A stretch of 16,045 nt of DNA from an uncultured Collinsella sp. Its GTDB lineage: Bacteria > Actinomycetota > Coriobacteriia > Coriobacteriales > Coriobacteriaceae. The translations under genes were made by a program, and so were the position numbers. The stretch spans positions 1-16,045 of the forward strand of contig CAJLUE010000038.1 of NCBI GenBank assembly GCA_905209765.1, written 5' to 3'. The notes under the pieces are model-generated. The model ran no database searches and had not been told where the DNA came from. It saw only the letters and a program-made list of their open reading frames with translations. Shown piece by piece: positions 6,960-14,267 of the stretch (position 1 is its first letter; each line of letters starts with the position of its first letter).

Positions 6960-6997
6960 ATTGTAACCGCGTGACGGGGCTTATCGAGCCTTGATAA
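6960..6997 (-). promoter_or_regulatory. Candidate prs promoter with adjacent palindrome
   Basis: On the minus strand TACAAT (6960-6965) is a good -10 about 47 bases before the prs start. A 17-base imperfect palindrome with half-sites TTATC and GATAA (6981-6997) occupies the region where a -35 would be; no TTGACA-like hexamer is present at the proper spacing. The palindrome could be an operator or chance. Confidence 0.35.
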
Positions 6998-7059
6998 CGT
7001 CTTTACCGTCAACGGACACGAACCGACCACTCATCCGGTCGCGCAGGTCACGATAGAAA

Positions 7060-7089
7060 AAGGAGCCGTCCCCATGGGAACAGCTCCTT
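7060..7089 (-). terminator. Terminator of glmU
   Basis: AAGGAGC (7060-7066) pairs with GCTCCTT (7083-7089), with an inner TCCC/GGGA extension. On the minus strand the stem is followed by TTTTTCT. It lies 17 bases beyond the glmU stop. Confidence 0.8.
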
Positions 7090-7106
7090 AGATGCTTGGT
7101 AAAACG

Positions 7107-8519
7107 TTATACCTCGTCGTCCTCGTGCAGACGGCGGCGATAATCGGCGGCCCAGCCCTCAATATTTACCTGACGGGCGCGGCCCAGGCCGAGTGCGTCA
7201 GCCGGGACCGGCTCGGTGATGACGGAGCCGGCGGCCACGAGCGCGCCGTCGCCAATCTGGGCGGGCGCGACCATCATGGTGTCGGAGCCGATGAAGGCAT
7301 CCTTGCCGATGACGGTCTTGTGCTTGTGCACGCCGTCGTAGTTGCAGGTGATGGAGCCCGCGCCCACGTTGACGCCTGAGCCCATGGTGGTGTCGCCGAT
7401 GTAGGACAGGTGCGGGACCTTGGAACCCTCGCCGATCGTGGACTTCTTGATCTCCACGTGCGTGCCGGCCTTGGAACCGTCGAGCATGTGGGTGCCCGGG
7501 CGCAGGTAGGCGCGCGGGCCGCAGTCGACGCCGTTCTCGATGACGGCCTCGATGGCGATGGTCTCATCGATGGTGCAGCCGCTGCCGACGGTGGTGTCGG
7601 TGAGGCGGCTGTTGGGGCCGAGCTGGCACTCCTCGCCCACGGTGACGTGGCCGATCAGGTGCGTTTGCGGCCACACGACGGTGTCGCGGCCGATAACGGC
7701 ATCGGGGCCGATCCAGGCCTGCGTGGGATCGATGAAGGTAACGCCCTCGGCCATCCAGCGCTCGTTGATGCGGTCGCGCGCGATGGCGGTGAGCTGCGCG
7801 AGCTGGATGCGGCTGTTGACGCCCAGGCCGTCGCGGTAGTCGTCACAGTGGAAGATGGAGACCGCCTGGCCGTGACCCTTGAGGATCTCGAGCATGTCGG
7901 GCAGGTAGTACTCGGACTGCGCGTTGTCGTTGCCGATCTCGTCGATGTGCGCGGCGAGCTGCGCGCCGTCGAAGGCGTAGCAGCCGGCGTTGCACTCGAG
8001 CAGCGTGGCGGCCTGCTCGGGCGTGCAGTCCTTCTGCTCGATGATGCGCTCGATCTGGCCGTCGGCGCCCAGCTTGATGCGGCCGTAGCCGAAGGGGTCG
8101 GGCGGGGTCATGGTCATGACGGTGCAGGCGAGCTCGCCGGTGGCGACGGTCTGCGCGAACTTGGCGACCGTGTCGGCGGTGATGAGCGGCAGGTCGCCAT
8201 TGAGCACGACGACGGGGCCTTGCGTGATGCAGCAGGCCTCGAGCGCGACCTTTACGGCGTGGCCGGTGCCCAGGCGCTCGGTCTGCTCGACGCACTCGAC
8301 CTTGGTGGCGCTGTTGGCGTAGGCGCCGTCGATAAGGGCACGCATCTCGTCGGCGTGGCTGCCGATGACGACCACGACGCGGCTGCAGCCGGCCTTGATG
8401 GTGGCGTCGACGATCCACTGGACCATGGGCTTACCCAGGATCTTGTGCGAAACCTTGCAGTGGTTCGACTTCATGCGGGTGCCCTCGCCGGCGGCGAGGA
8501 TAATTGCGGTTGCGTCCAT
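7107..8519 (-). CDS. glmU: Bifunctional GlmU (GlcN-1-P acetyltransferase / GlcNAc-1-P uridyltransferase)
   Basis: 470 residues. It makes UDP-GlcNAc for peptidoglycan. The N-terminal uridyltransferase half has LAAGEGTRMKS (8-18), LGTGHAV (83-89) and NGDLPL (107-112). From about residue 255 a left-handed beta-helix of hexapeptide repeats (IGPDAVIGRDTVVWP, GSGCTIDE and others) forms the acetyltransferase half, with RPGTHMLDGSKAGTHVEIKK and VGAGSITCNYDG near the end. The reading frame stays open upstream by 75 codons, but the ATG at 8517-8519 is chosen because AGGAG lies six bases before it and MDATAIILAAG is the canonical N-terminus. The tail HEDDEV is acidic. It is divergent from the ECF transporter operon. 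Confidence 0.95.
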   Translation of the reverse strand: MDATAIILAAGEGTRMKSNHCKVSHKILGKPMVQWIVDATIKAGCSRVVVVIGSHADEMRALIDGAYANSATKVECVEQTERLGTGHAVKVALEACCITQGPVVVLNGDLPLITADTVAKFAQTVATGELACTVMTMTPPDPFGYGRIKLGADGQIERIIEQKDCTPEQAATLLECNAGCYAFDGAQLAAHIDEIGNDNAQSEYYLPDMLEILKGHGQAVSIFHCDDYRDGLGVNSRIQLAQLTAIARDRINERWMAEGVTFIDPTQAWIGPDAVIGRDTVVWPQTHLIGHVTVGEECQLGPNSRLTDTTVGSGCTIDETIAIEAVIENGVDCGPRAYLRPGTHMLDGSKAGTHVEIKKSTIGEGSKVPHLSYIGDTTMGSGVNVGAGSITCNYDGVHKHKTVIGKDAFIGSDTMMVAPAQIGDGALVAAGSVITEPVPADALGLGRARQVNIEGWAADYRRRLHEDDEV

Positions 8520-8551
8520 GTGATCTCCTGTTACGTTATAGAGACGTGTGT

Positions 8552-8579
8552 TTGGAAACGATACACGGCACAATATGAT
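8552..8579 (+). promoter_or_regulatory. Candidate promoter of ECF operon
   Basis: TTGGAA (8552-8557), a 16-base spacer and TATGAT (8574-8579) on the plus strand, in the glmU-ecfT divergent region. It predicts a leader of about 120 nt before the likely ecfT start. I looked for cobalamin, TPP and FMN riboswitch hallmarks in the leader and saw none. Confidence 0.45.
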
Positions 8580-8615
8580 ACCGCAGGCATATGATGAGCG
8601 CGTAACGATTGACGC

Positions 8616-8718
8616 GTGACGGCCGATGTCGCTGCCGCCGGCGTGGTGTTTGCGCTGGTTGTGTATGGCGGCGGCGCTGCGGCGTTGGCGTTTGAGCGAG
8701 GGGATGGGGGTGCCCGTG
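8616..8718 (+). other. Possible relic or leader reading frame encoding one membrane helix, out of frame with ecfT
   Basis: From GTG 8616 a frame with typical high-GC codon choice encodes ADVAAAGVVFALVVYGGG followed by AAALAFER, a credible hydrophobic helix then charged residues. It stays open to 8972, overlapping the transporter gene in another frame where it no longer looks like protein. The ecfT frame over the same bases gives an Arg/Trp-rich, implausible N-terminus. It may be the tail of a decayed membrane-anchored gene or a translated leader. Confidence 0.3.
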
Positions 8719-9603
8719 GACATTATGCGAGAGGAATCGGGCAACGAACCCGTCGCGGCATTTTCGATGTCGCATCCGGCGGTGCCGGCGCTCTACACGG
8801 TGCTGACGCTGGGACTCACCATGTTCTCGATGCAACCGGTGCTGATTGCGCTGTCGCTTGCGGGCGGGTTGGCGTACGGGTTTGCGACGCGCGGCGTCGC
8901 GCGCACGTTGGGGGCGCTTCGCTGGCAGCTGCCGGTGATTTTGATCATCGCGGTGCTCAATCCGCTGTTTAGCGCCTCGGGCTCGACGGAGCTGTTCCGT
9001 ATTGGCATGCGTGCGGTGTATCTAGAGAGCATGGTTTACGGCCTGTGCATGGGCGGGCTGTTTGTGGCGAGCGTGCTGTGGTTTGAGGCGGCGGCATCGA
9101 TGCTTGGCTACGACAAGGTGCTTGCGCTTTTGGGTAACGCCGCGCCGGTGATCGCGCTCATGATCTCGATGTGCATGCGGCTTATCCCGCAGTTTTTGCG
9201 CCGCGGTCGTACTGTGCTGGCGGTGCAGGATGCGATTGATGTGCCTGGCCGCGCGCCGGCCGACCCCGTGCGCTCGCGCCTGCGGGCGTCGAGCGTGTTG
9301 ATGGGCTGGGGCATGGAAGATTCGCTGGAGCGCGCGGACGCTATGCGCTCCCGTGGGTGGGGCGCCGCGACACGCCGCACGACGTACGCGCGGTATCGGC
9401 TGGGGCGCGGCGATGTTGCCGCGCTGGTTGGGCTTGCGCTGTTTGGCGTGGCCACGACGGCAGTGGCGTGGACCGCGATGGCGCAGTATTCGTTTTACCC
9501 GCAACTATCGGTGCCGGCGCCGTGGCTGGGCTATGTCGTATATGCGGCCTGGATGGCGCTGCCCTGCGTGCTGTACGCGATTGACGAGAAGAGGTTTGGC
9601 TGA
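8704..9603 (+). CDS. ecfT: ECF transporter transmembrane component EcfT
   Basis: About 299 residues. It is the energy-coupling membrane subunit that links the two ATPases to the vitamin-binding S component. Hydrophobic segments lie near 25-60, 75-90, 108-130, 141-163, 238-258 and 275-292. The cytoplasmic part has MRLIPQFLRRGR (158-169) and ERADAMRSRGWG (209-220), the conserved Arg-Gly helix that docks in the ATPase groove. The start is uncertain: in-frame ATG 8704, GTG 8710, GTG 8716 and ATG 8725 are all possible, with GAGGGG at 8698-8703 best placed for 8704/8710; a further ATG at 8626 gives an unlikely N-terminus. The stop overlaps the next start by one base (TGATG), implying tight coupling with the ATPase gene. 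Confidence 0.85.
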   Translation: MGVPVDIMREESGNEPVAAFSMSHPAVPALYTVLTLGLTMFSMQPVLIALSLAGGLAYGFATRGVARTLGALRWQLPVILIIAVLNPLFSASGSTELFRIGMRAVYLESMVYGLCMGGLFVASVLWFEAAASMLGYDKVLALLGNAAPVIALMISMCMRLIPQFLRRGRTVLAVQDAIDVPGRAPADPVRSRLRASSVLMGWGMEDSLERADAMRSRGWGAATRRTTYARYRLGRGDVAALVGLALFGVATTAVAWTAMAQYSFYPQLSVPAPWLGYVVYAAWMALPCVLYAIDEKRFG

Positions 9604-11246
9604 TGGCTCGGTTGGATAGGGGCCCGGTGTCGGGCGCGGCGTGCGGCCCGGATATGCCGGCGATTGAGGTGCGGAGCCTGAGCTTTTCCTACCCTGGGGC
9701 TGATGCTGCGGTGCTCGAGGGACTCGACTGGTCTGTTCCCCAAGGTGCATTTGCGCTGCTTGTTGGTGGTACTGGGTCGGGTAAGTCGACGTTGCTCTCG
9801 TTGCTCAAGCCCGAGATTTCGCCGACGGGTGAATGCGCTGGCGAGCTGCGCGTGCTGGGCGAGAGCGTTGCCGACATGGATGTTCGGGCGTCCGCGGAGC
9901 GCGTGGGCTATGTGTTTCAGGACCCCGAGAACCAGATCGTGTGCGAGACCGTGTGGCACGAGATGGCGTTTGGACTAGAGAATCTGGGTGTGTCGCGCGA
10001 CGAGATGCGCCGCCGTGTTGCCGAGACCAGCTATTTCTTTGGTCTGGAGGACTGGCTTCATCGCGATACCGATACGCTTTCGGGTGGCCGCAAGCAGCTG
10101 CTGTCGCTTGCCGCCGTCCTGGCGCTGCGTCCGCGTGTGCTGTTACTCGACGAGCCCACGTCTCAGCTCGATCCCGTTGCCGAGAAGAATTTTCTGCACG
10201 CGCTGTTTCGCGTGAACCGTGAGCTGGGCTGCACGGTTGTTGTGGCTACGCATCAACCGCGGCCGATGCTCGAGTATGCGACGCGTGCGTACCGGATTGA
10301 GGGCGGTCGCGTGCGCGAGGTGGCGGATATGGCTTCTTTGGGACGCCGAGAATCGCTGTTTTCCGATGACATGTTGGGGTGGGGTGCCATCCGATGTGCA
10401 AAAAACGGAGTATTCAGCAGGTACGAGGACAATTTGGGCTCTCCGGAACCGCCCGGGGACGTATCGAGCGCGAAAAAAAGTTCGGAATTGGACAAATCGT
10501 CCGAATTTGTGGCGCAAATGTCGCTCGAGAACGGCTCGGCAGCCTTCCCGCGCACGGATGGAAGCAGAATACTCCAAAAAATGCACGGTGGGTCGGCTAC
10601 CACCCTGTCGGAAGGCTGGTTTCGCTACGATCGCGTGGGCGGTTGGGTGCTGCGCGGGCTCGATGTGACGTTTTCGGCCGGCGCGGTGCATGCGGTCGTG
10701 GGCGGAAACGGCTGCGGCAAGTCGACGATGCTCTCGGTGCTGGCCAAGACGGCTAAGCTGCAGCGTGGCCGCATGGTGCGTGGGACGGCTTCGGCGGCGC
10801 TGTTGCCACAGAACCCCAAGGCATTGCTGGTCGCCGAAACGGTGCGCGACGAGCTGATGGAATGGGCTTCGACCTGCGGATACGACGAGGCCGCAGCACA
10901 GGAGCAGACAGCGCGCCTGGGCCTGGTGGGCTTGGAGGCGCGTCACCCGTACGATCTTTCGGGCGGTCAGCGCCAGCTGCTTGCGTTGGCAAAGCTGCTG
11001 CTGATCGGCCCCGAGCTGCTGCTGCTTGATGAGCCCACCAAGGGCCTTGACCTGGCAAGTCGCTGTATTATCGCCCGAGCCCTGCGCGAGCATGCGCGGG
11101 CTGGCGGCACCGTTGTCATTGCCACGCACGACCTAGACTTTGCCGAGCAGGTGTCCGACGACGTCGCCATGATGTTCGACGGCGAGATCGCCTGCATGGA
11201 GCCTCCGGCAGATTTCTTTGCCGACAACGTGTTCTACAGGGCGTGA
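9603..11246 (+). CDS. Fused double ATPase of ECF transporter (EcfA-EcfA')
   Basis: 547 residues with two complete ABC ATPase domains in one chain; usually these are separate EcfA1/EcfA2 proteins. Domain 1 (about 20-245): Walker A GGTGSGKST (55-63), Q-loop Gln106 in FQDPENQ, signature LSGGRKQ (159-165), Walker B LLLDEPTSQLD (180-190), His217. Domain 2 (about 337-535): Walker A GGNGCGKST (367-375), Gln403 in LPQNPK, signature LSGGQRQ (452-458), Walker B LLLLDEPTKGLD (472-483), His509. All catalytic residues are present in both halves. The linker, residues 265-328, is polar and unlike any ABC segment, and its DNA is an imperfect fold-back with inverted-repeat ends (10396-10586), so it looks like a repeat insertion kept in frame. 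An alternative start at Met18 is possible. It is the middle gene of the ECF operon. Confidence 0.9.
   Translation: MARLDRGPVSGAACGPDMPAIEVRSLSFSYPGADAAVLEGLDWSVPQGAFALLVGGTGSGKSTLLSLLKPEISPTGECAGELRVLGESVADMDVRASAERVGYVFQDPENQIVCETVWHEMAFGLENLGVSRDEMRRRVAETSYFFGLEDWLHRDTDTLSGGRKQLLSLAAVLALRPRVLLLDEPTSQLDPVAEKNFLHALFRVNRELGCTVVVATHQPRPMLEYATRAYRIEGGRVREVADMASLGRRESLFSDDMLGWGAIRCAKNGVFSRYEDNLGSPEPPGDVSSAKKSSELDKSSEFVAQMSLENGSAAFPRTDGSRILQKMHGGSATTLSEGWFRYDRVGGWVLRGLDVTFSAGAVHAVVGGNGCGKSTMLSVLAKTAKLQRGRMVRGTASAALLPQNPKALLVAETVRDELMEWASTCGYDEAAAQEQTARLGLVGLEARHPYDLSGGQRQLLALAKLLLIGPELLLLDEPTKGLDLASRCIIARALREHARAGGTVVIATHDLDFAEQVSDDVAMMFDGEIACMEPPADFFADNVFYRA
10396..10586. repeat. Fold-back element embedded in the ATPase linker
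   Basis: The ends GTGCAAAAAACGGAGTATTC (10396-) and GCAGAATACTCCAAAAAATG (10564-) are related as inverted repeats: 16 of 23 positions match, with GGAGTATTC common and an A-run facing a T-run. Further inside, TCGAGCG pairs with CGCTCGA, and AATTGGAC (10486-10493) pairs with GTCCGAATT (10499-10507), with one bulge, at the centre. The 191-base unit is thus roughly palindromic end to end. It is open in the host frame and encodes residues 265-328. Confidence 0.6.
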
Positions 11247-11250
11247 TGGA

Positions 11251-11964
11251 ATGACGGATCATCGCGCCTCGCGCCTACTCACAAAAATGGAGATTCCGCT
11301 GCTCCTGGCGGTGCCGGCAGTGATGACTGCGGCGTTGCTGGCGGGCATTGAGCAGGCGGCGCTTGCCATGCTGGTTGTAGTTGCGCTCGTGCTCGCACTG
11401 TTCTTTGCGGGCTATGAGGCATCGCGCCCGGGCTTGCGCCAGATTATGCCAACGCTGGTTCTGGCGGCGTTGGCCGCGGCGGGCCGCATCTTGTTCGGCC
11501 CCATTCCCGATTTTAAGCCCGTGAGTGCTATCGCCATTATCGCGGGTGCGACACTTGGCCGTCGCAACGGCTTCATGGTCGGCGCGCTGGCGGCACTGAC
11601 CAGTAATTTCTTTTTTGGACAGGGCATGTGGACGCCATGGCAGATGTATGCCTGGGGTCTGGTGGGCTATATCGGTGGCGCACTGGCGCATGCGGGCGCT
11701 TTTGATCGCGCCGATGGCACCGTGCGCATGCCGGCGCTGATGGCGTACGGCCTTGCGTCGGGCCTGCTGTATGGCGTTGTAATCAACGCATACGACATCA
11801 TCGGTTTTGTGCAGCCGCTCACCTGGGCAGGCGCCGCAGCGCGTCTTGCCACCGCCGTACCGTTCGATATCACGCACGGACTCGCGACCTGCGTGTTTTT
11901 GGCCGCTCTGTACAAGCCTTGGTGTCGCCGCATCAACCGCGTCGTCGTGAAGTACGGGCTGTAG
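11251..11964 (+). CDS. ECF transporter S component (substrate-binding membrane subunit)
   Basis: 237 residues, almost entirely membrane: hydrophobic stretches near 14-33, 36-55, 65-82, 92-118, 131-148, 162-185 and 205-220. The segment SNFFFGQGMWTPWQMYAWG (118-136) is characteristic of one S-component family that I recall beside dedicated ECF modules in Firmicutes and Actinobacteria. Cobalamin or a cobalamin precursor has been suggested for relatives (CbrT/CblT types), but the ligand here is not shown. The ATG is four bases after the ATPase stop, with AGGG upstream; a reading frame opening at 11218 overlaps the ATPase gene and is less likely. Together with EcfT and the fused ATPase it completes a group-I (self-contained) ECF transporter. 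Confidence 0.85.
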   Translation: MTDHRASRLLTKMEIPLLLAVPAVMTAALLAGIEQAALAMLVVVALVLALFFAGYEASRPGLRQIMPTLVLAALAAAGRILFGPIPDFKPVSAIAIIAGATLGRRNGFMVGALAALTSNFFFGQGMWTPWQMYAWGLVGYIGGALAHAGAFDRADGTVRMPALMAYGLASGLLYGVVINAYDIIGFVQPLTWAGAAARLATAVPFDITHGLATCVFLAALYKPWCRRINRVVVKYGL

Positions 11965-12010
11965 TGGTGGTTGCGCCGGGGCGAGAATCAATACTGCCTT
12001 GGTGTCATAT

Positions 12011-12163
12011 CAAAACTATGCCGGTTTACGGGGCTGGATTGGCATAGGCAGACCATACTGGCTTTTCCGAAAATAGACGAGCCGTCTACCTGCGGTTTTA
12101 TTTTGCTTGAATTGCGTGTGGTTAGGGATTTGCGATTCAGTCCCGTAAACCGGCATAGTTTTG
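12011..12163. repeat. 153-bp fold-back with perfect 22-bp inverted repeats
   Basis: CAAAACTATGCCGGTTTACG plus GG (12011-12032) is perfectly complementary to 12142-12163. Pairing continues imperfectly inward (GCTGGATTG against a complement reading ACTGAATCG). The interior is not coding. It lies 46 bases after the S-component stop and could end that operon's transcript. With the next three entries it fills the 524-base gene-free stretch 11965-12488. Confidence 0.75.
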
Positions 12164-12207
12164 CGCCCGCCGACTCGTATGACGGTCGCAGCGGGCTCCA
12201 GAAGGCT

Positions 12208-12248
12208 AAATGACCAATTTTCCTCCGTCACTGGGGACCAGCTGGGAG
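12208..12248. repeat. Degenerate copy of the TTTTCCTCCGTC repeat
   Basis: AAATGACCAATTTTCCTCCG followed by TCACTGGGGACCAGCTGGG aligns with the repeat at 12443-12485 (AAATGATCTGTTTTCCTCCG then TCCCCAGGGGATCATTTTGGG). The core TTTTCCTCCGTC and the following GGGGA are shared. The stem that closes the other copy is not preserved here. Confidence 0.5.
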
Positions 12249-12253
12249 TGCTC

Positions 12254-12413
12254 GCCACGAAAGCGGTCCATCTACTACGTTTAGGTCGCCGTCCTCAACC
12301 ACAGTGAGCAATGTGAAAAGAAAACCGCAGGTAGAAAGCCTGTGGTTTTTCGTAGAACATGGTTATGGTTGAGGGTAACGGCTTAAACGTAGTAGATGGG
12401 CGCTTTTCGCGGC
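12254..12413. repeat. 160-bp long fold-back with central hairpin
   Basis: The outer arms 12254-12300 and 12367-12413 are imperfect inverted repeats about 47 bases long; the core CCATCTACTACGTTTA (12268-12283) is exactly mirrored. At the centre AAAACCGCAGG (12321-12331) pairs with CCTGTGGTTTT (12339-12349), with one G-T pair. The unit would fold into a single long structure. It encodes nothing recognisable. Confidence 0.75.
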
Positions 12414-12442
12414 AGATGTATTACGCAGGTGTCCTCGGAGAG

Positions 12443-12485
12443 CCAAAATGATCTGTTTTCCTCCGTCCCCAGGGGATCATTTTGG
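12443..12485 (-). terminator. Hairpin repeat at the end of xth, possible terminator
   Basis: A perfect 11-bp stem (CCAAAATGATC 12443-12453 with GATCATTTTGG 12475-12485) ends three bases past the stop of the exonuclease gene. No T-tract follows on the minus strand, so it may be a repeat-family hairpin that protects or ends the transcript rather than a standard terminator. Confidence 0.5.
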
Positions 12486-12488
12486 GGG

Positions 12489-13307
12489 TTAGAGCTCCAG
12501 GGCGAGGGTGACGGGGCAGTGATCGCTGCCAAAGATGTCGCCGCGGATGCCGGTGTCGCGTACGTTGCCGGCGATTGCGTTGCTTACCAGGAAGTAGTCG
12601 ATGCGCCAGCCTGCGTTGTTCTTGCGGGCATTAAAGCGGTAGCTCCACCAGCTGTAGACGCCCTCGACGTCGGGGTTTGCCGCGCGCCAGGTGTCGGTAA
12701 AACCGGCGTCGAGCAGCTCGGTAAACTTGCCGCGCTCCTCGTCCGAAAAGCCTGCGTTGCCGCGGTTGGACTTGGGGTTCTTTAGGTCGATCTCCTCGTG
12801 TGCCACGTTAAAGTCGCCGCAGGTTACGACGGGCTTGCCGGTTTCGCGCTCAAGCGCGCTCAAAAAGCCGCGGTAGGCATCGTCCCAGGCCATGCGCACA
12901 TCGATGCGGGCAAGCTCGTTTTGGGCGTTGGGCGTATAGACGTCGACAAACCAAAACTCGTCGAACTCGAGCGCACAGACGCGGCCCTCGGTCGCGGCTT
13001 GGGCGACGAGCTCGGCGGCCCCACCCTCGCCGGCGTAGGGTAGCAGCGCATCGGCGCGCAGCACGCGCAGCGGTTCCTGGCGGCTAAAGACCGCGGTGCC
13101 CGAGTAGCCCTTGCGCTCGGCGTAGCTCCAGGTTTGGTGGTAGCCGGGCAGATCGATATCGACCTGGCCTTCTTGCAGCTTGGTCTCCTGCAGCGCCAGG
13201 ATATCGACGTCGAGTTCTTGTGCGATCTGGATAAAGCTCGGGTCCTTTTTGAGCACGGCGCGCAGGCCGTTGACGTTCCACGAGGCGAAAGTGTAAGTCT
13301 GAGGCAT
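12489..13307 (-). CDS. xth: Exodeoxyribonuclease III (AP endonuclease, ExoA/Xth type)
   Basis: 272 residues. It acts in base-excision repair, cutting at abasic sites and trimming 3' ends. Motifs of the exonuclease III family: SWNVNGLRA (9-17), LQETK with metal-binding Glu41 (39-43), VYTPNAQ with Tyr124 (123-129), GDFNVAHEEIDLKNPK with Asp165 and Asn167 (164-179), WRIDYFLVS (234-242), and catalytic GSDHCPV with Asp262-His263 (260-266). Length is normal and the order complete. GAAAGGA five bases before the ATG fixes the start. It is divergent from the sirtuin gene and borders the repeat cluster on its 3' side. The residues just before EGRV (TEGRV instead of the common DxEGRV) differ slightly from the consensus, with no expected loss of activity. 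Confidence 0.95.
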   Translation of the reverse strand: MPQTYTFASWNVNGLRAVLKKDPSFIQIAQELDVDILALQETKLQEGQVDIDLPGYHQTWSYAERKGYSGTAVFSRQEPLRVLRADALLPYAGEGGAAELVAQAATEGRVCALEFDEFWFVDVYTPNAQNELARIDVRMAWDDAYRGFLSALERETGKPVVTCGDFNVAHEEIDLKNPKSNRGNAGFSDEERGKFTELLDAGFTDTWRAANPDVEGVYSWWSYRFNARKNNAGWRIDYFLVSNAIAGNVRDTGIRGDIFGSDHCPVTLALEL

Positions 13308-13420
13308 GGTGTCCTTTCGACGGGGTTGGCAGGCTTAAGATTAACGCAACAAGAGCGGGGCGGAGTCCGCGAGTGATAGTGCGAACGCCGCCGTCCCTAA
13401 GACACGGACGGAGGACATAT

Positions 13421-14173
13421 ATGACGCAGGCAATATCGGACCCCAAACAGGCCTCCGCCGCGCTGGCGGAGCTGTTCGAAACCCATAGCCACGTGGTCTT
13501 CTTTGGCGGCGCGGGCGTTTCCACGGCGAGTGGCATCCCCGATTTCCGCAGCGTGGATGGCCTGTATCACCAGCGGTTTTCCTATCCGCCCGAGACTATG
13601 CTCTCGCACAGCTTCTACGGGGCGCATCCGGCGGAGTTTTTCGACTTCTACCGGACCAAGATGATCTCCCTTGACGCCAAGCCCAACCACTGCCACGCCA
13701 AGCTGGCGGAGCTGGAACGCGCCGGCAAGCTCGACGCCGTGGTGACGCAAAATATCGACGGCCTGCACCAGATGGCCGGCTCGCAGCGCGTGTTCGAGCT
13801 GCATGGCTCGGTCCACCGCAATATCTGCCAGACGTGCGGCGCGGTCTACAGCGCCGAATGGATTTGCTCGCGCGAGCACGAGGACGCCGCGGGCGTGCCC
13901 GTGTGTCCTGCGTGCGGCGGTCGCATCAAACCCGATGTGGTCCTCTACGAAGAACCGCTCGATGAACGTGTGCTTACCGGCGCCGTTGCTGCCATCGCCG
14001 CAGCCGACGCCCTCGTCGTGGGCGGAACCTCGCTCGTGGTGTATCCGGCGGCGGGCCTCACGCGTTACTTTACTGGTGATACGCTGGCCATTTGCAATTT
14101 GGCGCCCACCGATCAGGATGCAAATGCCGACCTGCTGATTTCTTGCGACATCGCGGCCGCGTTTGCGTTCTAG
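13421..14173 (+). CDS. cobB: Sir2-family NAD-dependent protein deacylase
   Basis: 250 residues. It removes acyl groups from protein lysines using NAD, giving nicotinamide and O-acyl-ADP-ribose. NAD-binding GAGVSTASGIPDFRS (30-44), TQNIDGLH (109-116), catalytic His128 in FELHGSVH, a zinc site from Cys136, Cys139, Cys162 and Cys165, and GGTSLVVYPAAG (201-212). This is a full-length single-domain bacterial sirtuin. The frame is open further upstream, but GGAGGA at 13410-13415 makes ATG 13421 the clear start. A CCGTCC/GGACGG hairpin (13391-13396 with 13406-13411) abuts this ribosome-binding site, overlapping it by two bases, and might modulate translation. It is followed by the folate gene in the same direction, but a promoter and hairpin lie between. 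Confidence 0.93.
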   Translation: MTQAISDPKQASAALAELFETHSHVVFFGGAGVSTASGIPDFRSVDGLYHQRFSYPPETMLSHSFYGAHPAEFFDFYRTKMISLDAKPNHCHAKLAELERAGKLDAVVTQNIDGLHQMAGSQRVFELHGSVHRNICQTCGAVYSAEWICSREHEDAAGVPVCPACGGRIKPDVVLYEEPLDERVLTGAVAAIAAADALVVGGTSLVVYPAAGLTRYFTGDTLAICNLAPTDQDANADLLISCDIAAAFAF

Positions 14174-14187
14174 CCCGTGCGCGCGGA

Positions 14188-14193
14188 TACAAT
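14188..14193 (+). promoter_or_regulatory. Candidate -10 of folP-folK promoter
   Basis: TACAAT (14188-14193) lies 75 bases before the folP-folK start and just past the sirtuin stop. The -35 region (GCGTTC at 17 bases) is poor. The transcript would begin near 14200, upstream of the hairpin at 14216-14248. Confidence 0.4.
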
Positions 14194-14215
14194 AGAAAGA
14201 CTGATTGCAAAGCGA

Positions 14216-14248
14216 CCACGCCGCCAGCGCCCGAGCGCGGCGGCGTGG
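14216..14248 (+). terminator. GC-rich hairpin between cobB and folP-folK
   Basis: CCACGCCGCC (14216-14225) pairs perfectly with GGCGGCGTGG (14239-14248), extended inward by GCGC/GCGC. GCATTTTAGGAGG follows: a four-T run, then the ribosome-binding site of folP-folK. It could terminate the cobB transcript, or, if the promoter at 14188 is real, be a 5' leader hairpin acting on folate gene expression. Confidence 0.55.
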
Positions 14249-14267
14249 GCATTTTAGGAGGATGTTC

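Noticed and set aside
8520..8703. Possible cobalamin or other vitamin riboswitch upstream of the ECF operon.
   Set aside because: I searched by eye for B12-box (GCCACTG-like), TPP and FMN consensus segments and found none.
8520..8744. 75-codon N-terminal extension of glmU.
   Set aside because: The extension has no homology to the family, and a strong AGGAG sits just before the internal ATG with the canonical MDATAIILAAG start.
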